Positions 21,610-33,100 of a DNA stretch of 64,000 nt are shown here, piece after piece; position 1 is the stretch's first letter, and each line of letters opens with the position of its first letter. The DNA is from Norana najaformis (lineage: Eukaryota > Annelida > Clitellata > Crassiclitellata > Hormogastridae): positions 8,857,306 through 8,921,305 of the forward strand of contig OZ029921.1 in assembly GCA_964023275.1 (NCBI GenBank), given 5' to 3'. The position numbers were made by a program, and so were the translations under genes. Under the pieces are notes generated by a model. It was not told the origin of the DNA. It made no database searches and was given only the letters and a program-made list of their open reading frames with translations.

Positions 21610-24600
21610 CTGGAAAACAATTCACACAACCATCATTGAAACGGTCACTGAACTTACAACCAAATCACTTGATAAACCAATAACATTAAGGAAACTAAAC
21701 AACTGAGAGGATTTAAAGCTGACTTTATCACAGCAAACTATACAAAAAATAAAAAGGGACCAAATTTATTTTAACAATAGATACTCAAATTTACTCTATT
21801 TAGTTTATCTAAAGCATTTTTTACACGAGCAGTCAGTAAATCTGAATCTGAGATGCCAAATCAGAATACGAACCGGTCAGCTGCATGAAGCAGGCAAAAC
21901 AAATCACCACTAATTGGTTCAATGGAGACTAATTACGGGATGTAACTTCACGAGAAGAAAGACTTTAGGCAACACTAAGTCCAGTAAGACGTAGTGACTG
22001 ATCTTTTGACTCACTAAGATTTCTCCTGGGTCATTCTCCTGCAGAACGAACTGACATCGGTCAAACAACTCAAGGCTCTGGTCAGCCCAGCGAAGGCAGA
22101 GTTCAAGAGGTCGGTCATCATCGGCCAAACGACGCACAGCTGACAGAGTGTTGCTCAGAGGAAGCGGCTCAACTGACAACACAAGTAACAACATCATGGG
22201 TTGAGGTCAGTGGAAAGGTCAAAGTTAAGGTCAATAAAAAGGCTACTGAAAATGTCTGGAAAAGAAAAATCAATCAGAAACGGTCAGGGACAGGTAAATT
22301 CAGATGAAAGAGTAAAGGTCGTTTTAAAGGGAAGAGAAAAAGACAATTCAAAGGAAATGAAAAGGTCAGCACAAAGATCTAAAGCAGTTGAGCACTGAGG
22401 TCTAAAGTCTGAGCAGCAGATGTCAGATGACAACATCAAAAGCCGTATCTTTTATTTCTCAAACTCTGTGGCACACGACAATCAACAAAGTTTTCTATAC
22501 TTCTGTCTGCATCTTTTCCTGTTATTTTAAGAAAATCTTCAAGTGACTGTAAGCGAAATAATTTTAGGGTTACCAACATGGTACTCAGGCTAAATATGGG
22601 TTGCAGTGGTATAGGTCACCTGTGACAACCTGGGGAGAGATTAGTAATGTTTTTGCCCCTCACTTTTAGCCTTTAACCCAGACAAACTGATGTCTTTTAC
22701 CTCTTGCATCTTTTTCCTCTTGACTCGCTATGATCCGCTCGTAGAGAGCAAAGCGCTTTGGGTTGTCAGTTATGTTGAACTTATTCAGTAAAGTCTTGAT
22801 CACAACATTTGTGGTTGTCTGGCTAGAAAGAACATAAAGAATATAGTTACAGCATTCAGTGCAGTTTGCACCTTCCCGCAAGGTTACCCAAACCCCCAAA
22901 ATATTTCAAACATTCAAACTGGAGGCTCAGCTTAATGACTGTCAGAAATTCTGAATCATTCTTGAGTGGCAACAAGTTCCACGTTAACTCAAATTTCCTC
23001 AAGGAATGTTTAGAGTATTCAGGATGTGGAACAGGAACAAGTAAATCAAGTGCACACTGGTTACTATTGTTTATCCTGGGGACAGGTAACCTTCACAGTC
23101 GGCTACAGTGGAAGATGCAACTGATGACCAATACAAATATTATTTATTTGGCAAATATAATATGTTTCATATTCTCTGCTTATTTGCTAACTCTGTGCCA
23201 TTCTCAAATTGTACGCCGATCACTTTCATACGAAGTAATAATTGCTGTTAAATTGAATTACTTCCATTCACAAACTCTGTATTGCCTAAGTATTCTACCT
23301 GCTCTGTTCACTCCAGTTTCAGACCCTAAATGAAGTATACTTCAGGCAGGGCTGGAAAGCCCATGAAGCAGACCCACATCACACACTATGAGATTTTACA
23401 TCGAACAGTTTGCGTAAATTTTACTATATCTTCTTCTACAGCCATTAAAAAGGTTCACAGCAGCCACTTTCCTTAGTAACTGGGTCCATAGCTACTGTTC
23501 TTATGGCAACCAGTAACTGAGCTCATATTAATTTACGTCAATGATACAGATATCCGGACGGACCTTGTGATGTGAATGGCTTTGAAGGTGTTATTTGGAA
23601 GTCGGAAAGAGGCGACGCTTGACTCGTTCTCCGGAAGACGTGCATCACTGCGTATGAGGATGTCATAGATTGAAGATGGCCGTGACGACAGACTCATCTT
23701 GATTGGACGATATAGGTTCATGTGCACTCGAACGTTTCCTTGGAAAACATTTGAATCTGGAAGCTGGACAAATGAGAAAAACAACATAGTAAGGTTAGGA
23801 AAATCTCTAGATGAACATGGAACAAGCCTTACATAAACTAGTAATTCAGGAGCAGCACTGGCCCTGATTAGCCTTCAGTAACAGCATTCCTTGGCACAGC
23901 ATCTAGATTTCTTATAGCCTTGAATAATAACATAGCCGATCCCATGCGAAGCATCTGTGTGCTAGTTCATCAAAATACCTCTTCTGAAAAAATCCTGTTG
24001 CTCTTCGTTAGCTATGACCTTGCCTGCTTCCTGTTCCTGTTTTAGTTTCTGTCCCTCCCCTCACTCTTACGTCCCTTCCTCTTCCTTTTCCTGGCCAATT
24101 ATTTAGTTCTCACATCATTTGTGAGGTGGCACTGCTAAGCTGATTATTTGTCATTTCAAATAGCATTCCAATTGATGTAGGCGTCCCTAATTAGCGGAAC
24201 ATGGTTCTTGCTGGGTCTGCCTGTTGTATCCCACATGAATTTTTATGTAATATGTTTTATGCTGTTTTTTGTGCAGCAATAAAATGAAATGAATGAATGA
24301 AATGGAACAGGCGTTATAAGTCACCTGTTCAAAATATACTAACTGGATCAAAAACCACATCTGTGTTGAAGCCTTTCTTATATTGAAGATTCTCAGAGGT
24401 GGATTTGAGGAAGAAATCTGACAAACTGGTCTTTTTTCCGTCTCTTTATTACACCTCAAACCCCAATATTACTTCCCTAATTTTAAATCCTGGATTTTCC
24501 CTGATGCTGCATCCAACACCCACAAATTTCCAAACAGTTATGCATATAATCTTTAAAGATGTTTGGATGCTACTCCAAGCAATGCATTACCACATGACAC

Positions 24601-27600
24601 AACCTGTTCATACCTACATGAAAGATCCCTGTAACTCTAGTCAATGCTAGAACTTGTAGACCTTGGGCCCCCAAAGCAAAATAACTGCTGGCACAGTGCA
24701 TCTCATCATGAGACACTAAGTTCTAATTCCAGTCAATGCAAAAACTTGGGAACAAGAGACCTTTTGATGAAGCCACCAAGAACTACATCTAACCTAGTAA
24801 CCCTTCCAAGTACTTAGCAATTTCCGTTATGTTTGCCCAGAGAATCAGCATCCTAAACAGTCGAAAGAGGAATTTTCACCATGATTAGACAGTCACGTAC
24901 TTAAAACAATCATGAAAATAGTTGTAATGATGGCATAATTGGCAAATGAAGGTCACAAAGATCATGAACCATATCAGCCCATCCAAAGCAAACTCAAAGA
25001 GTAATTGAGCAGCTTTTTCTGAAGAGCACATAATTGTTCAGAATAGCAATGCTACTCTACGTGTGTTTGAACACGTATCGCCAATCCTAAAATCCTTGCA
25101 TTGGCTGCCCACAGAAAGTGAACAAATCGCAAGACCAGGCTAACCATATACAGGACTATGTTTCAGCCAACCTAACCATTTTCACTCCAACTCCCGAGAC
25201 TTGTCTTCACTCAACCAGTTTTCTGACTATCTTAATCTGACTATTCCATGGACATGGACTGCTCTTGGCTCTTTTGGTCACTGTCCTTAGACTCTGAAAC
25301 TCTCTCCCTGCAAACGTTTGCTATGCAAAATCTGTATTGGCCTTCAGCTCTCAACTAAAACTCATCTTTTCCGGGACTCGTTTTCTCCATAGTCTGTTTC
25401 TGTGACTTCTCCGACATCCTTTGGGCCCTTTGACTGGACTCACTTAGCATTTGGTTTACATGCTCTTGCTTAGTAGCAACCACTGATGATACCTTGAGCA
25501 TTATTACCATGGCACCACAGAAGTTCTTAGATTATTGCTCTGTCATGTGTTTTATTTATATGGCATGGCTTACAGAATGACTGCGGAGCTACAAAAACTC
25601 ACCAATTCGTCATACTTTCTCTCTGAGCTACAGGTCATACAATATAATGAGTTTTAAGCAAATGACTCAGGCCGCGAGGAGGACTTCCTCCCAAGTCAAA
25701 AGTCAGAGAAGCAAACAGAGAGGCAGACGTAGATAAAAAGATATATGAGCATGGAGTTTTCGTTGACCTTTTCACAAAAAACCACCTGTACTAAGTAACA
25801 ATATCAGTCACCCTTTCAAAACAACAGGTGTCACAAATGATTAGTGACAACAAATTCTCATATCTGGACGGATCCATCAGAAGTAAATAATGTGCAGCCG
25901 AATGATACCAGTTTTACTAATGAATTGTTCAAATGACACTAAGTGATTGACAGCTACGGACTAATCATCCTGTTGAAGTAATGCATAATTCATTAATTCT
26001 CATAAATTAATAAGAAATTAGTAAATAAATTATTATATCACCCATTGATATTGAACTGAAAGATTCATAAGCTGGTTTTAAAATAATGAAGCAACAACTT
26101 ATGTCTTTTTTCTTCAACTTCTTGGTTTGATTTACCAGCCGACTAACTGACTTACTTGCAGACTGACTAAATCAATGACTGGTTATGTTATTTGACTAAG
26201 TGACCTGTCAAGGGATTGGACATGAGAACCGCCATTCACACAAACAAGGATAGAGCAAAGTGGAGGATTCTTGTTCAGACCTCATCGTCAGCACTCGCCT
26301 GACAGAAGAGAGAAGAAGAAGAAGATGACTCACCAAACTTATGACAAGGCCTTGTCTGTTTAAGTTGAACTGTTCTATTCTTTGCAGCAGGTCATCCCGC
26401 GAGATGGTTGAAGACCCTTCCAGCTTCCTTGCAGCCGAGACCATCGCCAGAACGGAACTGTCACCCGTCATGTAACCAGAATCGGCGTCTTCCTGTGACA
26501 AACAGACCAAACCCAGCGTAATCTTACTAGACATTTGTACCAGAGAACCATAGTCCAGCTGCAGCAGTTTTGCAGAGTGCTCAGCAGTAAACTGACTGGC
26601 CTTTTGATAAAATACTATAACTCAACTCCACTTATTACCAAAAATTATATATTCCACTCACAAAACCTATTTCTTATGACCACTTACTAGTTTCAAACAT
26701 CAAGGAAAATAACTGGAACTGAATCAACTGTCAAAACAACCAGTTTTATTGGAATGGTGAGGGACCATGGGGGTAGTCATGGGGGAAGATTGTCGACAAA
26801 GAAATCAGTGCACCAATCTCTCCATTCCCTTCCAACCCACTCATTCATCACAATTTACTATGGGTTGATTTTGCGCAACCTTGAGCAATCTCAAGGTAGA
26901 ATTAAAGGATCCAAATACCAAAGAGCAGTGAAATTGCAGACGTGACCCAAATCCTACACTAAAGCAGATCCCTTACCCATGAAACACATATGTTTCCTTG
27001 CTCATTGGAGCAAATGACCTAGCTCATTAATGCAGATTACCTCATTCATTAGCTCATAGATTCTGTCCCTGTCTTCTGGGTGAATATTGCACTCCAGGGC
27101 ATCAAGGCTGCCACATCCTTTAAATCTTCTGTTGACCGAAGAAGAAGGCGCTTTACACACTTCTGCGCTAGTAACGCAGCTGCCCTCTGAGTGGCAACGA
27201 GGCAGTGAGTGTGTCCGCGTATCAGTTTCTCTTAGTTCAGCAAGTACATCTTCGTTTCTGAATGATGGAGAACAAGATACTGGTTCGCTGCTAAGACTAC
27301 GGTTTTCATCTTGGAAAGTCTTGTCTAATGATGGAACGCTATTGGTTGCCACATTTGAAGTCAATTTGTGATCTTTAAAACCAAGAGGGGCACTCTCAGT
27401 ACGCAGCAATCCATGTGATGAGATGTTGCTCTCAGTTGCTGCCTTGCAAATGACTGATGCAATGACAGAGGAGGGAATCTGTGTGTCCGAATCTGCGGCC
27501 GACGGAGCAGGCGAACTCGGGGATTTTGTGGCCAGAAGACTCAAGTCTCTGAACGGAAATCTTCTTTGCGGAGACGCAACCAGTTCGCTGAAGATCTGGT

Positions 27601-28818
27601 TGAATTCATTCATTTCATCATGCAGGAAGGACTTCGGTCGCGTGTCACTGGATGACAATAGGGAACCAGTGGACTCCAGGTCGGCAGAAGAAAGCAGAGA
27701 GTCGGTCAGTGACATCATGTCTACACCTGTGTCAAAAGAGGCACAGAACGAAAGGCATTATTCACATCATCTTCATGAACAGCATCATCATTCTCGTCAT
27801 CTGCACTAGCGACCATCTTTATCATCATCTGCACTGCCACCACTGTCCTCATCATAAGCATTCTCTATCTCCCCAATGCCTGGAGTTTAGCAGATGGCAA
27901 AATAAAATTTGAAAATTAATGTTACAGCATGATTAGGCACCCTCTAAAGGCTTTGTAGTGTTGCAAGAAGGTGCCAGGCCAAAACACAACCTCCAGCTTC
28001 ACGTTGCTCCTATAGGGCAATTCTTCCAAAAGTCTCCAGTGCCTTCAGTAAAAAAACTTCATATGACTGAAATTCAGCTGCAAACAATCACCAACAATTC
28101 CATACAGTAATAAATAAAATGTACTATGGCCCAGACACCCAGATTCATGGGGTTCTAACTGGGCTACTTGGTGTCACTGTTGATAACTGATGGCTAGTTA
28201 TGGGTCTAATATGGGTCTAATAAAAGTGGCTGTCAGACGGACAATGCTGAAATAACCTAAAATATTCTCTAATATTCTCTAAGATGTTTTGATTGTAATA
28301 TTGCGCTGCTTAGTCACCAAGTTTTAAGTGAGCGTTAGTATAGGAAATTTTCATAAATCAATGGGTTACTGATTAGTTTTTGCACATGCTGATCATGTGC
28401 TGTATGACAGGAACTGAACACAAGGTGGGGGCAGTGTGATTGGCCGGCAAAGCCATGTGGGCAGGAGGGCTGACATCAGCAGTAATTATCGCTTTTATGT
28501 ATTTTATCACATGGGTGCTCATGCCGTCTATGTTGTGATGAGTCAGCAGGAAGTGAACTTACAGTGATCTTGGGGTTGGAGGATGGAGTCTATGAGTCCG
28601 AGTGTCTGTTCCAATGCCTGGATATGTTGGCTGCCATTCAAAGCAGTAGATGTGAACTTCAAAGCAGTCAGGAATGGAAAAGGTGCAACGTCATCAGCAA
28701 ACAGTGCAGCAGTTTCACCAAAGTGGTACGGAAGACGAGTTTTCCAACTGGAAGAGGAAGAGGAGTCTGTGATGTCGTCAGTTGGGCTGTTCTCTGCACT
28801 CGTGTTCTTAAGGTCCAT
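21442..28818 (-). CDS. RASSF: RASSF1/3/5-like Ras-association and SARAH protein (7 coding exons)
   Basis: Joining seven exons on the - strand (28818-28563, 27726-27041, 26492-26334, 23763-23564, 22822-22701, 22139-22015, 21609-21442) gives an uninterrupted 1716-nt frame, 571 aa plus stop. All introns have GT..AG ends and matching phases (1,0,0,2,1,0). Residues about 1-315 are serine-rich and probably disordered. About 350-515 match the RASSF N-boundary helix and RA domain ('RDDLLQRIEQFN', 'VRVHMNLYRPI', 'LLNKFNITDNPKRFALYER', 'LADDDRPLELCLRW', 'FVLQENDPGEI'). About 517-565 are the SARAH helix ('WEAFSLPELNNFLLIL'). Known for the family: the RA domain binds GTP-loaded Ras/Rap, and SARAH pairs with MST/Hippo kinases in growth control and apoptosis. 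No C1 zinc finger is seen, and the N-terminus is longer than in vertebrate RASSF1/3/5. The product is inferred, but the exon logic is very strong. Confidence 0.92.
22015..22139 (-). CDS. RASSF: RASSF-like exon, RA domain end
   Basis: 125 nt, acceptor 'cactctgtcag', donor 'ATCTTA|gtgagt'. Encodes 'RRLADDDRPLELCLRWADQS' and 'FVLQENDPGEIL', matching the family's 'rkLsDdeqPL.LrLlaG' and 'FVLkEN.sGEv'. Confidence 0.95.
22140..22700. other. RASSF-like intron 5
   Basis: Contains three AGGTCA direct repeats at exact 12-bp spacing (22204-22209, 22216-22221, 22228-22233) and further GGTCA strings to about 22370. No element recognised. Confidence 0.5.
22701..22822 (-). CDS. RASSF: RASSF-like exon, RA domain core
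   Basis: 122 nt, acceptor 'ctttctag', donor 'AGAG|gtaaaag'. Encodes 'TTTNVVIKTLLNKFNITDNP' and 'KRFALYERI', the most conserved RA block. Choosing the upstream AG (exon starting CCAG) is required to keep the frame from the previous exon. Confidence 0.95.
23564..23763 (-). CDS. RASSF: RASSF-like exon, RA domain first strands
   Basis: 200 nt, begins in phase 0 after 'ctcatttgtccag' and ends ACAAG|gtccgt. 'VFQGNVRVHMNLYRPIKM' corresponds to the family's 'GFIKVqlkLvRPv' strands. 'ASFRLPNNTFKAIHIT' corresponds to 'SFYLPkdavKqLHi'. Confidence 0.95.
24000..24303 (+). mobile_element. Probable L2-like LINE 3' end
   Basis: A 3'-UTR-like segment ends 'cagcaataaaatgaaatga' followed by TGAA repeats to 24303. 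The AATAAA-plus-(TGAA)n ending is typical of L2-like elements. No coding part is seen. It lies in RASSF-like intron 3. Confidence 0.45.
25050..25540 (+). mobile_element. LINE family B 3' end inside RASSF-like intron 3
   Basis: 'atccttgcattggctgccc' (ILALAAH in one frame, SLHWLP in the coding frame) through 'accacagaagttcttagatt' matches 16.35-16.83 kb closely, including the terminal 'gagcattattaccatggc' segment. It is antisense to the host gene. Frameshifts make it non-functional. Confidence 0.85.
25541..26333. other. RASSF-like intron 3, unassigned part
   Basis: AT-rich; no element recognised. Confidence 0.5.
26334..26492 (-). CDS. RASSF: RASSF-like exon preceding the RA domain
   Basis: 159 nt, phase 0 on both sides, acceptor 'tttgtcacag', donor 'AGTTTG|gtgagt'. 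Contains 'DSGYMTGDSSVLAMVSAARK' and then 'ISRDDLLQRIEQFNLN', which aligns with the helix before the RA domain in RASSF1/3/5. Confidence 0.92.
27041..27726 (-). CDS. RASSF: RASSF-like large exon, disordered linker
   Basis: Acceptor 'ttttgacacag' then GTGTAGACATG. Donor 'GAATGAG|gtaatc'. Encodes residues 86-314, very rich in Ser, Asp and Pro ('LLSSADLESTGSLLSSSD', 'KSPSSPAPSAADSD'), ending 'EDRDRIYELMNE'. No known domain. The opposite strand also has long open frames here but lacks any family match. Confidence 0.85.
27727..28562. other. RASSF-like intron 1
   Basis: Short CAT/CATCAT stretch at 27760-27840; otherwise nothing recognised. Confidence 0.5.
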
Positions 28819-28882
28819 CGCGTGGATGCAAAGGGACCACGACACTAGGCGGCAGCACCATTTCCAGCATCAAAATCACAAC
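28563..28882 (-). CDS. RASSF: RASSF-like exon with start codon (5' UTR 28819-28882)
   Basis: Acceptor 'ttattttttctcag' ends at 28883. In-frame TGA codons lie in the exon before the ATG, so 28818-28816 is the first usable ATG (context gcgATGG). The 85 whole codons are Ser/Asp-rich and include a six-serine run. Donor 'CACT|gtaagt' after 28563, phase 1. At least one upstream non-coding exon must exist and was not located. Confidence 0.85.
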
Positions 28883-30385
28883 CTGAGAAAAAATAAGACA
28901 GAGTAATTGCATTCCAGAAACAAGACAGTGTCTCTCCAAGTGAATGCAGAGAAAAAGATCTATCGACTAGTTGACCAATGACATTAGACAAGGATTATAC
29001 AATGACTAGTTAGCAATCATAATGAAGAAATACTAATTCATGGACCAATCACATAAGATTAAAGACCAACTGTATGTGATGAAATTGGCCAATCATGCGT
29101 AGCACAGGTCTTGAGTGCTACTAGCATTTCGAAGCAGACTTTGAGCAAGTATGACATGGTATTTCTCTCAAGCGAATCTGGCAAACTAATGCAATAATTG
29201 CATACAACAAGGGTGAAAAAACAAGGTGTAACTTAATTTTACTTAATTTACCACATGTCTGGTCAACAGGGTTGTCCAAGTTACCCAAAGCGATGTCCTC
29301 TCTCCAGTCTACGTAATTTGGACTCAGATTGTACAAATCTAATTGGTCACTCTGGAGAAGAGGATGAGTTCAAACCCCCCAAGACTCCAGCCACTGGTAA
29401 ACAGGTATCTACGTGTTATATGGTGTAATTCACACCAAACAGTCCTAGCCCTTTGATGATTTTTATCAGTTGAAAATGATTATAATCATACTGAACCTTA
29501 ATTTGTGTTCAGAAGGCAATGATGATAAAAAGAACAGCATAGCTCCCTGGTTTGACCAGAAGGCAGTTCAAGCTTAACAGAACAGAAATATCTTTTCCAA
29601 AGATTCACATGAATCACGGAATAAGGAACGGTGAATTTGTTTCAGGTTAAATGAAAATAATCGTATCTAAGAAACCAAAGCACCCTATAATCTTTCGCTT
29701 CTGAAGCACCGTTTCATCCATCGTTCATCGTTCATCCGTCAGCCTCTCAAGCCTGACTTCATCCTCTATAAATACATCCACTCAACCTGCAGCAGCAGCC
29801 AGGCATTCCAGGGCCAGCCCAAGCAAGCAGCAATAATCATGAGCAACAACAATTGTGGCGCTGTCTGGCGTTTTGCGTTGTAAGCTGGCATCTTGAGTTT
29901 CAGCTATAATCACCAAGTGAATATTCTCAGACCATAGATTATGGCAACACACTTGGTCTGTTCATGTGATATATCGTGGCAATAATTCACGACGGCAGAA
30001 AGCCAACAGATAAGCAACCGCCAGGTGGCGCTTAATGTCCAATTGATTGTGCAATGGCTTGCACATAGAAATGCAGATAGGCCGCCTAAACCGCCCAAGA
30101 AAAAGGTTTCAGCAAGTAAGATATGCAAGAGGAATGTACAAAGAAAAAACACATGCAACCATGGAAGTTTAGAAAAGCATCTAATAGGCTTTGAGAAGGT
30201 GTTGCACAAGTATTGTTACACTTATCAAATATTGACACTATCCACGCTATCTATGTATAAATCTGTGTATAACTGGGAAAGGAAAGGGTGAACGGACCAG
30301 AAAATTAAAATAGTGCAAAGGTCAGGGAATGACTAGGAGTGGCAAAGAGTGCCAGAGGCCAGGAAGTGACTGAGATAGACAGAGT
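28883..30385. other. Upstream flank of the RASSF-like gene
   Basis: Should contain or lead to the promoter and the non-coding first exon, but I see no decisive TATA box, CpG island or splice donor. Repeats of 'ttcatcgttcatccgtc' near 29705-29745 are minor. Confidence 0.35.
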
Positions 30386-30388
30386 GTA

Positions 30389-30540
30389 AGGAATCTAATC
30401 TAATCTAATCTAGAAACCTCTAGAGCGCCTTCCTGTAATGTTATTGTAATATTAATGCACAATGCATCAAAGGATGCTTGTACTGGGAAATTATAATGCA
30501 CATTTACAAGGAAAGCACAGGACTGTCAGGCAGTGCCATG
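30389..30540 (-). mobile_element. LINE 3' tail (TCTAA-type), reverse orientation
   Basis: 'aatctaatctaatctaatct' then 'agaaacctctagagcgcc' and 'atgcacaatgcatcaaagg' is the reverse complement of the tail at 16.8 kb and parallels 40.00-40.05 kb. Confidence 0.6.
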
Positions 30541-31039
30541 AATTTTTGGACAGTTGGCAGCCAGCCATAGAAAATTACCAGATCTAAAAAGAACTGTCGG
30601 TCTGCCTTATCCAGTTAACAGCCAGAGACGGTTTAAACTGGGTCACATTGTATCCCATTAGGCCCCATATGTGGGTCACTCTAAAGACGCCAAGGCGGAG
30701 GAGGACCCAGAAAACAGAGCAGAAGGCTGGGAAGAAGAAAAATTGGGCGGAGAAGGATGGGGAAACAGGAGGCGGAGGAGGAGCAGCAGAAACCACTGCT
30801 CTCCACTTTTCATGATGATTAAACCCAGATGCATGAAAACTAACCAAAGGCAACATTATTACCATCATTCACTGAGTATGTATACATAATATATGTGTGC
30901 GTGTGTGTATTTATACATAATATAGATAAACAACTGAATTCAGATGTAGACTTGAAAAAACTGCTCAAGAGGCTTTTGACAAAGTGTGAGAATAGTTACC
31001 TGATGTTTATGGGTGCAATGAAATTCCTACAGACTCGTT

Positions 31040-31230
31040 AAGTTCTGTTGATTAGATTACACTGTAGATAGCTATGATGTAGGGCCTTTGTGAGGTTCTT
31101 AAAATGCGCTATACAAGTGCTTCGATACATACATACATACATACATACATACATACGGACGTATGGAAAGGTGGATGGACAGACGGATGGACACATGGAT
31201 GGCATATGGAAGGATAAACGGATGCATGGA
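31040..31230 (+). mobile_element. SINE/LINE tail with (ATAC)n, then GGAT tract
   Basis: 'gttcttaaaatgcgctatac' followed by 'aagtgcttcg' and eight ATAC units (31126-31156), then GGAT/GGAC tetranucleotides to about 31230. The GCGCTATACAAGTGC module is a typical 3' end preceding a simple repeat tail. Confidence 0.6.
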
Positions 31231-31439
31231 CACATCCAGTTCGCATTTCCGCGCCTCCAAAAGGTGAAGGTCTTTTGGGAATGGATGGCACATGGGGTCC
31301 TGGAAAAGCCAGATGGGAGAAACCCATTTAGAATTATTTGCATAAACAAGGTCATACTGTGGTAGCGATGGAGCTGGTGCTCGGTGGTGGTGGTGGTGAT
31401 GGTGCAGCGATCCAGTAATGCAGAGGGGACCAAATTGCA

Positions 31440-33100
31440 TTTGGAATCAAAGCTCCACTGGGGCCAAGGGGCAGAGCTCCAGGCAGAAGGTCTGCAGCAG
31501 CTCCCTGCAGCAGCTGTTAGAGCTGAGGAACAAATTTTTCAGTGATTTGTGAATTTCAGCATAAGTATTTTAGAACAGGATTGTAGCCCACAAGTTTAAA
31601 AATGTGCGGAATACAGACTGAGCCAAATAATTACACGAGTTTAATGTGCGATTGGTTTGGTTCTGGTACTCTTAAGAAATACCGTTAAAAATCCTGAAAC
31701 AATCTTTGAATAGCAGACAGTGTGTTTACATCAAATATTTGCTGATTATTTTTAGTTGCCTGCTTCGCTCCACGCTGCATGCATTAACAGCCTTTCCATC
31801 ATCTCTCTCAGTCTCCAGCTGATACAGGACTGGAAATTACTACCACTGTGCAAATGTGCACTGCATCATTACATGGATATCACACGATTTCTACAGTGAC
31901 CGTACACCTTCGGTCGCGGTCATTTTCTATGAATTTGTTCAATGAAATCATTCCCCTTTAAGGGTGGATCCAACAGGCAATAATGAAACGAACGGCATAT
32001 TGCACAAAACTGGGGCAGGTAATTGTAATTTTGTAATTGTAACTGAACATTTACATAGCGCCGCTTCAAGAAGAAACAACTCAGTGGCGCTCTCCACGTA
32101 AACCGCAATAATGTTAGAAATGTCATTAAGATCACAAAGCTTATCGTTTAGCAGTCATTGTTCGGAGAACTAGAAAAGTCACTGGTGACAAGCTTGCGCA
32201 CACATCCAGAAATCTGCCAATGGATTCCCATCCAGAGTAGATGGATGACATGACGTTCAGAGTGTCCCTGGACCAAGAAGCATCGAAGACATAGGACGAC
32301 ATCAAGTGAAAGCGTTGCACACACGAAAGCAATATTGTACATGGCATACTGCGTAAGTGGTAGAAGACGCGGCGGCATCAGGACATTTGCTTGAGCAAGC
32401 AGGTCGATCCTTGGTAGACAGCACTTCGACTGATGGTACAACCCCTTTCCGTCAGATGGTCGAAGCAAAGCCATTGACACCTTTCGCCTTTGCCAGCACA
32501 GATAGGCTTTATACCTTGTTTGCCGCAACCGCCCATATCAATTCTAAACCTGACATCCCTTGACTAGAGATGGACTCTTCTAATGTCGAACGGGTGTTAA
32601 ACGTGTGCAGAATAAAACCGTCCAAAAGGTCGAAACTCCACTTTAAGACAAACTTTATGACGAAATGACGAGCAGCGAAAAACTGGTAACATCGTGCCCA
32701 CTAGTTATGCGCATTTTTCATCAGGTGATAAAAGTACGTTCGTTCGACATATGCTTCTCACATACTCTGAGAGGATCAATTTCTAGTCGAAGGTCATAAT
32801 CAAATTATGTGCAGTAGTAGAAAAAGAAATAAGAGGGAAGGGATGCCGCAAGTTTTGCAGATAGATTTTTTACAGATCTGCTCACGGCTACCAAGCCAGA
32901 TGAGTTATTTCTGGAGTTCAGCTGGAGGTAATAGGATGACAGCCAGGCATAGGGCCCTCCCCACCCCGATATCAAAGGCTCCATTGAACCACAGAGTGAG
33001 AGGCCTCTGGCTGGCTTTCAGTCTTAAGGGGTAGTAGACTGTCAATCAGGGTGCGAATCATAGAAACACACATGTAACTCAGTTCAGCTGAGGAAAGGCC
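31440..33100. other. Unassigned; one tail module at 32028-32100
   Basis: 'gtaattttgtaattgtaac' followed by 'acatttacatagcgccgc' is another reverse-oriented tail module. No gene is supported in the rest. Confidence 0.45.

Noticed and set aside
27087-27912. + strand frames opposite the RASSF-like large exon
   Set aside because: Antisense shadows of a coding exon; the - strand has matching splice phases and family context.
29340-29400. B-box-like 'gagttcaaacccc' suggesting another SINE
   Set aside because: Weak match, no A box at the right distance and no tail.
31038-31440. 113-131 codon - strand frames
   Set aside because: Driven by ATAC/GGAT and CCA repeats.
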